Source: Candidatus Aminicenantota bacterium | GTDB lineage: Bacteria; Acidobacteriota; Aminicenantia; Aminicenantales; Aminicenantaceae | Reading direction: 5' to 3' | NCBI GenBank assembly: GCA_030617525.1 | Contig: JAUWVG010000128.1 | Coordinates: forward strand, 1 to 6,675 | Length of the DNA stretch: 6,675 bases | Part shown: in pieces, positions 1 to 4,918 of the stretch | Numbering within the stretch: position 1 is the first letter of the stretch | How the letters are laid out: the number at the start of each line of letters is the position of its first letter | Notes under the pieces: model-generated | The model's input: only the letters and a program-made list of their open reading frames with translations | Database searches by the model: none | Told to the model about the DNA's origin: nothing | Translations under genes and position numbers: made by a program

Positions 1-2
1 TT

Positions 3-623
3 CGTGAGGTTCTTCACTTCTGTACAGAAAACAGCTTTAGCGGCCTGGAGTTTATGGCAGGCATTCCCGGTACAGTCGGAGGGGCGGTCTTTGGCAATGC
101 AGGAGCGTTTGAGCAGAATATTGGGGAGTACTTGCAAAGAGCCTCCATTCTAGACTCAAATAGCAAAACAGTAGGGGTGGACAACTCACATTTTAAGTTT
201 AGCTACAGGCACAGCGGACTCAAGGAACATCACGATATTCTCTTAAAGGCCTCTTTTATAGTCAAAAAGTCAAAAAAAGAAGACATCGCGAATAAAATCC
301 AGGGAATTCTGGAAATAAGGAGGGATAATCATCCTCCTTGGGATACGGCCTGTGCAGGAAGTTATTTCAAAAATCCCATTCTTCCCGATGGAACTAAGAT
401 TCCTGCAGCTAAACTTCTCGATAAGGTTGGAGCCAAGGGGCAAAAAGTTGGCGGTGCTTCCGTCTATGAATTTCATGCCAATTTTATTATCAATACGGAA
501 AATGCGACAGCCCGGGACGTTAGGGATTTAGCCTCTGAGCTCAAACGACGGGTTCAGGAGGAATTTGGGATTAGGCTGGAGGAGGAAGTTATCTATCTTC
601 CAGAATTCGGAACAACTCTTTGA
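3..623 (+). CDS. murB: UDP-N-acetylenolpyruvoylglucosamine reductase MurB, 5'-truncated by the window edge
   Basis: MurB is the cytoplasmic FAD enzyme that uses NADPH to reduce enolpyruvyl-UDP-GlcNAc to UDP-MurNAc, the second committed step of peptidoglycan synthesis. The frame is open from base 3, so about 206 C-terminal residues are present and the N-terminal part of the FAD domain lies outside the window. The FAD-domain hallmark GLEFMAGIPGTVGGAVFGNAGA spans the junction of the first two blocks (starts near base 42). Further on are FSYRHS (about base 198), the GSYFKNP motif with the catalytic serine (about base 357), KVGGASVYEFHANFIINT (about 441-494), and LEEEV, whose last glutamate (codon 585-587) matches the C-terminal catalytic acid of the family. 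The GSxFKNP and LExEV motifs resemble the shorter type II MurB enzymes. The ATG at base 54 is internal and not the start. The last 11 codons and the stop overlap the convergent gene at 589-1458. Confidence 0.96.
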   Translation, partial: REVLHFCTENSFSGLEFMAGIPGTVGGAVFGNAGAFEQNIGEYLQRASILDSNSKTVGVDNSHFKFSYRHSGLKEHHDILLKASFIVKKSKKEDIANKIQGILEIRRDNHPPWDTACAGSYFKNPILPDGTKIPAAKLLDKVGAKGQKVGGASVYEFHANFIINTENATARDVRDLASELKRRVQEEFGIRLEEEVIYLPEFGTTL

Positions 624-1458
624 TCTTCTGTGCTGTCAATGTCTTTTCTTCCTTAGCCATTTCAAGGGCTCTGACTGCCAGCTGTCTGTAAACATCTTTT
701 ACACCGGGAATTTTATTGAGGGCACCTAAGTGTGCTTTGACGGTTTGTCCATCCCCCCGTATGATCGGGCCGGTCAGTGCGGATCGGATGCGGCTGTCCA
801 AAATATTGTTTAGCGTGCCCTCCAGCAGAGGATGCAGAATTTGGACGGCTTTCTCTTCACTGAGACCGGAGGATTTAAGGAGAGCCACGGCCGAATCAAG
901 AAGGACGACAAAAAAATTAGAGGTCATGCTGAAGGCTGCATGGAACATTGGTTTATCCTCAGGTGGGATCTGAATAGAACGACCTCCAAGATCGTGTACG
1001 ATATTTTTGGCTGTAAAAACGGCTTCTTCCTGGCCTTCCAGGCCGAAATAAACATTGTGGAGGATGCTTGGCGCCGCATGTTTAAAAGAGAAAGATTGTA
1101 TAGGATGGAGAGATGCTGTCGAGGCCCCTTTTGTCCTCAGGGGGCTAAGAACCTCTGACGGAAGGAGTCCACTGCAGTGGAACACGGTTTTTTCTTGCCA
1201 GATAATATCAGAGAAGTCCAGCTCTTGGACAATGTCCGTAATCCTGTCATCCGGCACTGTTATAAAAAGAATCTCTCCATTTTTGGCCGTTTGAATGTTG
1301 TTTTTTGAGGGTTCACCCTTTCCGATGATACGCTGGCTTTCTTTGGCTTCTGTGAGAGTCAAACAGGACAGAGATTTGATGGTGTAACCGGCCTCAACCA
1401 GAGCGCTTCCGAGTGATGTCCCGACCTTTCCTGCACCGATGATTGAAAAGCGTTTCAT
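589..1458 (-). CDS. DUF2520 domain protein, Rossmann-fold NAD(P)-binding oxidoreductase-like
   Basis: The 289-residue protein opens with a strand and nucleotide-binding glycine loop, FSIIGAGKVGTSLG (residues 4-17), typical of an NAD(P)-binding Rossmann domain, followed by ILFITVPDD (63-71), VFHCSGLLPSEVL (92-104) and LHPIQSF (117-123). The C-terminal helical domain carries FHAAFSMTSNF (172-182) and the DUF2520 signature LTGPIIRGDGQTVKAHLGAL (228-247). Proteins of this family resemble ProC and F420-dependent NADP reductases, but the substrate is not established, so no reaction is assigned. The start ATG (1456-1458) overlaps the stop of the upstream NYN gene as ATGA, and there is no clear ribosome binding site before it, so translation is probably coupled to that gene. 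The final ten codons lie antisense to the end of murB. No hairpin terminator is visible between the two. Confidence 0.9.
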   Translation of the reverse strand: MKRFSIIGAGKVGTSLGSALVEAGYTIKSLSCLTLTEAKESQRIIGKGEPSKNNIQTAKNGEILFITVPDDRITDIVQELDFSDIIWQEKTVFHCSGLLPSEVLSPLRTKGASTASLHPIQSFSFKHAAPSILHNVYFGLEGQEEAVFTAKNIVHDLGGRSIQIPPEDKPMFHAAFSMTSNFFVVLLDSAVALLKSSGLSEEKAVQILHPLLEGTLNNILDSRIRSALTGPIIRGDGQTVKAHLGALNKIPGVKDVYRQLAVRALEMAKEEKTLTAQKIKELFRILEDR

Positions 1459-1934
1459 TTTTTTGTCTTAAAAATATTCATCCAGTTGTGAACATCAAGG
1501 GGGGAGGGGAATGTGACATGTTTTTCGTTGGCCTTAAGTTTTTTGTGTTCCTTTAATGTGGCTTTGAGCAGCCGGTTGAAGTCTTTGCAGTCCATTTTTT
1601 TTGCGCCGTTCAGCCTGGCAAAATTCTTGATCTCTCTGTCGGAACTGACCACAAAGAACTGCCGTCGATCCGTCTGTTTCAAGATGATGTCCATGATGAC
1701 AGCATCGGCATTTCTGCCGATTTCAGGATAGAGTACAGAGAGCTTATTTTCCGGGAATATCCTGTCTGTAATGTTTGGGTCAGGGGGGCCGTCAAATACG
1801 AGATAAATCCTGGTGTTTTTGATTTCCTGGAAGGCCAGCAGTCTTCCGATCAATGTGTATCGGCTCTGCGGGTTCCTGAGTTCGGACAAAGCGATAAATC
1901 CAATAAAATTATTTCCGTCGATGAGATAAGGCAT
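1455..1934 (-). CDS. NYN-domain (YacP-like) PIN-fold ribonuclease candidate
   Basis: This 159-residue protein looks like a single NYN/YacP (DUF901) domain, a PIN-like metal-dependent RNase fold. Visible acidic motifs are YLIDGNNF (D6, N8, N9), LVFDGPPDP (D48, D52), RNADAVIMD (D77, D82) and VVSSDREI (D99), the expected set for a metal-binding active site. The lysine-rich C-terminal tail (about residues 123-140) could contact RNA. The relative with known function, Bacillus YacP/Rae1, is a ribosome-dependent mRNA endonuclease; whether this protein cuts mRNA is inference. The ATG at 1934 is the only start I see, because an in-frame TAG occurs six codons upstream; no good Shine-Dalgarno sequence precedes it. 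It is the first gene of a two-gene unit with the DUF2520 gene and overlaps it by four bases. Its 5' flank is the repeat and S23-relic region. Confidence 0.82.
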   Translation of the reverse strand: MPYLIDGNNFIGFIALSELRNPQSRYTLIGRLLAFQEIKNTRIYLVFDGPPDPNITDRIFPENKLSVLYPEIGRNADAVIMDIILKQTDRRQFFVVSSDREIKNFARLNGAKKMDCKDFNRLLKATLKEHKKLKANEKHVTFPSPLDVHNWMNIFKTKK

Positions 1935-1945
1935 TGAATTGGATG

Positions 1946-1965
1946 AGGGTCCCTAATATAGGGTC
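1946..1965. promoter_or_regulatory. Short overlapping dyads before the NYN gene, possible operator
   Basis: The sequence AGGGTCCCTAATATAGGGTC holds a perfect 5-base dyad (CCCTA, three-base spacer, TAGGG; 1951-1963) and a near-palindrome AGGGTCCCT (1946-1954); AGGGTC also occurs twice as a direct repeat 14 bases apart. It sits 12 bases before the NYN start codon and overlaps the TAG of the S23 relic. A protein-binding site or a small leader hairpin are both possible; dyads this short occur by chance. Confidence 0.2.
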
Positions 1966-2204
1966 TTCTCCCGATTAGTTGTTGCTGTTAATGTAAAGGA
2001 TTCAAGGGTTCTAGGGTTCGAGGATTCAAGTGTTTTTTTTAACGATTTAATAAGAGTTTCAACAATTCTCTTCCAAACTTTCAAATCTTCATAATTTTTT
2101 AGGCAAATCACTTGACTCCTTTCTTTATGATTTATAATCATTTCACTCGAATCCCTGACTCCTTGATCCTTAGACTCTTTCTTCATAATTCTTAAGCAAG
2201 GCAC
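1953..2204 (-). pseudogene. Relic of an S23-type four-helix-bundle protein, internally deleted in frame
   Basis: The open frame encodes 83 residues, but only the last 52 (from about base 2111) look like protein. LKNYEDLKVWKR matches the N-terminal helix of the S23/four-helix-bundle family, whose members usually run to about 115-125 residues. Directly after it comes ETLIKSLKKTLE, which resembles the last helix of such proteins (typically a LIKSL-type end), then the low-complexity tail ESSNPRTLES. The middle two helices, about 70-80 residues, are missing, so this reads as an in-frame deletion. The likely original start is GTG at 2109-2111, with GAAAGGAG just upstream (about 2116-2123); ATG at 2139-2141 and GTG at 2202-2204 only extend into repeat sequence. 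Related genes occur inside 23S rRNA intervening sequences and as free-standing copies; their role is unclear. It lies downstream of the UPF0173 gene on the same strand and ends 18 bases before the NYN gene. Confidence 0.6.
1999..2030 (+). repeat. Octamer repeat block (four GGRTTCNA units), left arm of inverted pair
   Basis: Four consecutive 8-base units read GGATTCAA, GGGTTCTA, GGGTTCGA, GGATTCAA on the plus strand, followed by GTG. On the minus strand the same bases encode the ESSNPRTLES tail of the S23 relic. The block is the inverted counterpart of the units at 2205-2228. Confidence 0.8.
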
Positions 2205-2212
2205 TCGAATCC
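2084..2212 (-). repeat. Three degenerate copies of the S23 leader/start segment
   Basis: Read on the minus strand, three segments of about 35 bases align with each other: 2177-2212, 2119-2154 and 2084-2118. Each begins like GATTCGAGTG and ends like AATTATGAAGA or ATCATAAAGAAAG. The last one contains the presumed S23 start and the first codons of KNYED. The same motif appears on the plus strand at 4876-4913. This looks like repeated duplication of the gene's 5' end. Confidence 0.5.
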
Positions 2213-2228
2213 TTGACCCCTTGAATCC
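2205..2228 (-). repeat. Octamer repeat block (three units), right arm of inverted pair
   Basis: On the minus strand the units are GGATTCAA, GGGGTCAA and GGATTCGA, followed by GTG at the next bases. It faces the plus-strand block at 1999-2030, so the two bracket the S23 relic as imperfect inverted repeats of a segment of about 230 bp. It lies 24 bases beyond the stop of the UPF0173 gene. Confidence 0.75.
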
Positions 2229-2252
2229 TTATTTCCTAATTAATAACTGCCT

Positions 2253-2906
2253 TTAAAGCACGTATGTCTCTCCAGGCTTGAGGATGATGACTTCGGCCGC
2301 ATCTCCAACTTTTTGCTTGAATTCTTCCGGATCGACTTCGACAATGGGGAATGTTCCATAATGAATAGGGATCACTTTTTTGGTTTGAGTGAATTCGACC
2401 GCCTTTGCCGCAGACGCCGCTCCCATAGTATACCTGTCTCCGATTGGAAGCAGGCTCAGATCGGGATGAAAAAACTCTCCGATGAGTTTCATATCATAGG
2501 TCAATCCCGTGTCGCCGGCATGATAGATATTTTTTCCATCAAGCTCGATGACGACTCCGGCCGGGTCTCCTCTGTCGCAGGAATGAAGAGCCTGAACCAT
2601 GTGGACGATGACACCATTGTTTTCGACCGTGCCGCCGATGTTCATCCCCTCGGTTGTGATGCCTTCAGCCTCAGCCACACCGGCAATCTCATGGATACAG
2701 AAGAGGACGGCGCCTGTTTGTTTTGCGATTGCAAAGGAATCTCCGAGATGATCTCCGTGGTCGTGTGTGACCACGACGGCATCCGCTTCGGTTATACTGT
2801 CGGGAGTTGTCGAAGCTGCCGGGTTTCCTGTTAGAAAAGGATCGATGATAACTGTTTTTGAGCCTTTGATTTTGACCGCGGAATGTCCGAGCCAAGTGAT
2901 GTCCAT
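2253..2906 (-). CDS. UPF0173-family metal-dependent hydrolase, metallo-beta-lactamase fold
   Basis: The 217-residue protein fits the UPF0173 (YtkL-like) family at full length. It starts with MDITWLGHSAVKI (1-13), the usual family opening, and holds the metal-binding HxHxDH motif in THDHGDHLGD (H48, H50, D52, H53). Other likely ligands are H108 (QALHS), D132 in YHAGDTG, and H182 in IPIHYGTFP, which together would give a dinuclear site. The fold hydrolyses ester, amide or phosphodiester bonds, but the substrate of this family is not known to me. There is no signal peptide, so it is cytoplasmic. The start ATG is well supported by an AAGGAGGT ribosome binding site at 2913-2920. It is the third gene after murA and the HIT gene, 19 bases behind the latter. 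No terminator hairpin is seen after it. Confidence 0.93.
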   Translation of the reverse strand: MDITWLGHSAVKIKGSKTVIIDPFLTGNPAASTTPDSITEADAVVVTHDHGDHLGDSFAIAKQTGAVLFCIHEIAGVAEAEGITTEGMNIGGTVENNGVIVHMVQALHSCDRGDPAGVVIELDGKNIYHAGDTGLTYDMKLIGEFFHPDLSLLPIGDRYTMGAASAAKAVEFTQTKKVIPIHYGTFPIVEVDPEEFKQKVGDAAEVIILKPGETYVL

Positions 2907-2912
2907 GGGTTT

Positions 2913-2920
2913 ACCTCCTT
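2913..2920 (-). promoter_or_regulatory. Strong ribosome binding site of the UPF0173 gene
   Basis: AAGGAGGT lies six bases before the ATG, a near-complete match to the anti-Shine-Dalgarno sequence. It fixes the start of the hydrolase and is much stronger than the sites before the other genes of the window, hinting at higher translation of this operon member. Confidence 0.85.
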
Positions 2921-2925
2921 ATTTA

Positions 2926-3270
2926 TTATCCAGGGGGCCAGGTCATTGGTCGCCCTCCAAATAGATGGAAATGTATATGGAAGACTTCTTGACCTGAGTC
3001 TTTCTCTGTGTTGAGGACTATTCTGTAGCCACGGTCTTTAATGCCCTTTTCGCTGGCGATATCTCTGGCTTTAGTGAATATATGGCCGACCAAATGTTGC
3101 TTATCCTCCGGGAGTGCGTTGAGAGAGGCAAAGTGGTCTTTTGGGATAAGAAGGATATGAATAGGAGCTTGAGGCTTAATGTCCTCAAAAGCGAGAATAT
3201 GTTCGTCTTCATAGACAATCCGGGCGGGTATTTCTTTGTTTATGATTTTACAAAATATGCAGGTGTCCAT
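2926..3270 (-). CDS. HIT-family (HINT-like) nucleotide hydrolase/phosphoramidase
   Basis: The 114-residue protein matches the HINT branch of the histidine triad superfamily in length and motifs. C4 and C7 in CIFCKI form the CxxC zinc-binding pair often seen in this branch. KPQAPIHILLIPKDH (32-46) is the conserved core, and GQEVFHIHFHLFGGRP (93-108) contains the triad H98, H100, H102; the middle histidine or its neighbour acts as nucleophile in characterised members. Such proteins cleave adenosine phosphoramidates (AMP-lysine, AMP-NH2 and similar); the natural substrate in bacteria is uncertain. The ATG is preceded by TAGGA at 3280-3284, which overlaps the murA stop codon. It sits 11 bases after murA and 19 before the UPF0173 gene, so it is likely co-transcribed with them. 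Confidence 0.95.
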   Translation of the reverse strand: MDTCIFCKIINKEIPARIVYEDEHILAFEDIKPQAPIHILLIPKDHFASLNALPEDKQHLVGHIFTKARDIASEKGIKDRGYRIVLNTEKDSGQEVFHIHFHLFGGRPMTWPPG

Positions 3271-3281
3271 ATTTAAGAATC

Positions 3282-4553
3282 CTAGTCGGTGATTCTTTCC
3301 ATGTGGGCTCCCAGGGATCTGAGCTTTTCTTCGATTCTCTCATATCCCCTTTCGAGATGTTCGGAATCAAAGATAAGAGTTTCTCCATTGGCGATGAGAC
3401 CGGCCAGCACAAGAGAGGCAGAGGCTCTAAGATCCATGGCGATGACTTCGGCACCCGATAACGGTGTGTTTCCTTTTACAATGGCCTTGTCTCCCTGGAC
3501 TTCGATATTAGCCCCCAAACGAAGCAGTTCATTGACATGGGAGAACCGCCTGTCAAAGATCGTTTCTGTGATGATGGATGTGCCCTCGGCCTGTGTCATG
3601 AGAACTGAAAATTGAGCCTGCATGTCTGTGGGAAATCCGGGATAGGAAGACGTTGTGATATCTTGAGGTTTGAGGTTGGGTGTCCCTTTAACCCGGAGGG
3701 AATGGCTGTTGATGGACTCAATGGAAACTCCGGAAAATCTTAATTTTTCGATCAATGTTTCGAGATGGTCTGGACGTGTATGGGTAAGAATGATATCGCC
3801 CTGGGTAAGAGCACAGGCAATGAGATACGTTCCGGCTTCGATTCTGTCTGGGATGATTTCGTGTGCGGCTCCACCCAACTCATCGACACCTTTGATCCGG
3901 ATCGTTTCTTCGCCGATCCCGTCAATTTTTGCGCCCATTTTTACGAGAAGCTCACAGAGATTGGCCACTTCTGGCTCTAGAGCACAATTTTTCAGGACGG
4001 TTTCTCCCTTTGCCAGGGAAGCGGCCATAACAAGATTTTCGGCGCCGCCGACAGTCTTTTTTTCGAAAATGACCTCTGCCCCCCGGAGTGATTTGGCTTC
4101 AGCCCGGATATAACCGTGTTCCAGAGTGATGTCTGCTCCCAATCTTTCCAACCCGTGAATGTGAAGATCTGTGGGGCGGGGTCCGATTGCGCATCCTCCC
4201 GGCAAGGAAACAATGGCTTTTCCGTGGCGCGCCAGTAGAGGCCCGAGAACGAGGATGGATGCCCTCATGGCACGGACCAGCTCATAGGAGGCTTCCTCTG
4301 ATTGGATTTTGGGGACCTGGATCGATAGAGAATTTCCATTGAGGTCGTAATCTGCGCCGAGTTCTTTGACCAGAGTGAGGATGGTGAACACGTCTTTGAC
4401 GAGCGGGATGTTTTCCAGTGCGAGTTTTTCTTCAGTCAGAAGCGATGCGGCGATGGCCGGCAGAACGGCATTTTTGGCTCCACTTATCCGGATTTCACCC
4501 CTAAGCCGCAGGTTCTGGTTCCCAAGGATTCGAATCTTATCCATCGCCATCAT
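3282..4553 (-). CDS. murA: UDP-N-acetylglucosamine 1-carboxyvinyltransferase MurA
   Basis: MurA transfers enolpyruvate from PEP to UDP-GlcNAc in the cytoplasm, the first committed step of peptidoglycan synthesis and the target of fosfomycin. The 423-residue length is normal for the family. RISGAKNAVLP (22-32) holds the substrate-binding K27 and N28; VRAMRASILVLGPLLAR (93-109) follows. The catalytic loop is LPGGCAIGPRPTDLHIHGL (117-135) with C121, so the fosfomycin-reactive cysteine is present rather than the aspartate of resistant forms. GGAENLVMAA, PDRIEAGTYLIA and SSYPGFPTDMQAQF follow in family order, and the C-terminal end has RASASLVLAGLIANG and HLERGYERIEEKL. The start at 4553 is taken because GAGGGG (4566-4571) lies 12 bases upstream; ATGs at 4550 and 4544 are alternatives. 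It leads the operon with the HIT and UPF0173 genes. Its upstream flank runs straight into the purine-rich repeat array. Confidence 0.97.
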   Translation of the reverse strand: MMAMDKIRILGNQNLRLRGEIRISGAKNAVLPAIAASLLTEEKLALENIPLVKDVFTILTLVKELGADYDLNGNSLSIQVPKIQSEEASYELVRAMRASILVLGPLLARHGKAIVSLPGGCAIGPRPTDLHIHGLERLGADITLEHGYIRAEAKSLRGAEVIFEKKTVGGAENLVMAASLAKGETVLKNCALEPEVANLCELLVKMGAKIDGIGEETIRIKGVDELGGAAHEIIPDRIEAGTYLIACALTQGDIILTHTRPDHLETLIEKLRFSGVSIESINSHSLRVKGTPNLKPQDITTSSYPGFPTDMQAQFSVLMTQAEGTSIITETIFDRRFSHVNELLRLGANIEVQGDKAIVKGNTPLSGAEVIAMDLRASASLVLAGLIANGETLIFDSEHLERGYERIEEKLRSLGAHMERITD

Positions 4554-4565
4554 TCTAGACTATTG

Positions 4566-4592
4566 CCCCTCAAAATTCAATTCAAAATCATA
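4566..4592 (-). promoter_or_regulatory. murA upstream region: ribosome binding site and weak promoter candidate
   Basis: GAGGGG at 4566-4571 is the only Shine-Dalgarno-like sequence before murA. TATGAT at 4587-4592 on the minus strand would make a good -10 box about 33 bases before the ATG, but no convincing -35 hexamer lies 16-18 bases further upstream, where the repeat array begins. A promoter must exist near here or inside the array if murA is not transcribed from the aminotransferase operon. Confidence 0.25.
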
Positions 4593-4600
4593 AGAGATAA

Positions 4601-4884
4601 GGATTAGAAGAGAGGATTAAGGGGTAAGGAGTAAGGATTAGAAGAGAGGATTAAGGATTAAGAAGAATAAGAAAGGATTCAAGGATTCGAGGGGTCAAGG
4701 ATTCGAGGGGAAGACTTAAGCAGAATAAGAAAGGATTCAAGGGTTCGAGGGTTCAAGGATTCGAGGGGAAGACTTAAGAAGAATAAGAAAGGATTAAGGG
4801 GTAAGGGGTAAGGATTAGAAGAGAGGATTAAGGATTAAGCAGAATAAGAAAGGATTCAAGGATTCGAGGGTTCAAGGATTCGAG
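4601..4884 (+). repeat. Two-tier purine-rich array of GGATTAA heptamers and GGATTCRA octamers
   Basis: This intergenic stretch is almost entirely repetitive. Octamer blocks of exactly four units (32 bases) lie at 4675-4706, 4733-4764 and 4852-4883. The first two are separated by a 26-base spacer (4707-4732) with the core GACTTAAG-AGAATAAGAAA; a second copy of the spacer follows at 4765-4790, giving a 58-base period. Heptamer blocks (GGATTAA, GGGGTAA, GGATTAG followed by AAGAGA) lie at 4601-4661 and 4791-4838. A 76-base segment, 4632-4707, recurs at 4809-4884 with two mismatches, offset by 177 bases. The plus strand is strongly purine-biased. The units match those around the S23 relic at 1999-2228. 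No CRISPR-like spacer diversity and no protein gene is seen. Confidence 0.9.
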
Positions 4885-4913
4885 TAAAAAATGCTGAAGA
4901 ATTATGAAGAAGG
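4885..4913 (+). pseudogene. Start-only remnant of a second S23 four-helix-bundle gene
   Basis: Directly after the last octamer, ATG at 4891 opens MLKNYEE, matching the LKNYED start of the S23 relic on the other strand; at base level AATTATGAAGA is shared exactly. From about base 4911 the similarity stops, where the last bases before the aminotransferase stop codon begin. The rest of the gene and any distal repeat block are absent, so this is a truncated element end rather than a working gene. Confidence 0.5.
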
Positions 4914-4918
4914 GTTGA

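Noticed and set aside
54..623. Complete short murB starting at the ATG at 54
   Set aside because: The frame is open to the window edge and the conserved FAD-domain motif begins before this ATG, so the gene is cut by the window and not short.
832..1158. Plus-strand open frame of 108 codons opposite the DUF2520 gene
   Set aside because: No motif or start signal; the minus-strand protein has the full DUF2520 signature through this interval.
2205..2252. Rho-independent terminator after the UPF0173 gene
   Set aside because: The stretch is AT-rich with only a weak TAATTA palindrome; there is no GC-rich stem followed by a T-run on the minus strand.
2313..2834. Plus-strand open frame of 173 codons
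   Set aside because: It is antisense to the well-supported UPF0173 gene, shows no family motif, is cysteine- and arginine-rich in the manner of a shadow frame, and has no ribosome binding site.
3670..4113. Plus-strand open frame of 147 codons
   Set aside because: It lies wholly opposite murA, whose conserved motifs explain the codon pattern; the translation is a serine/arginine/proline-rich shadow with no recognisable domain.
4601..4884. CRISPR array
   Set aside because: The units are 7-8 bases and contiguous, the 26-base spacers are near-identical to one another, and no cas gene is present, so it lacks the unique spacers of a CRISPR.
4601..4884. G-quadruplex-forming region
   Set aside because: GGGG runs are few and far apart with mostly GG pairs between; a stable quadruplex is not convincing from the sequence alone.
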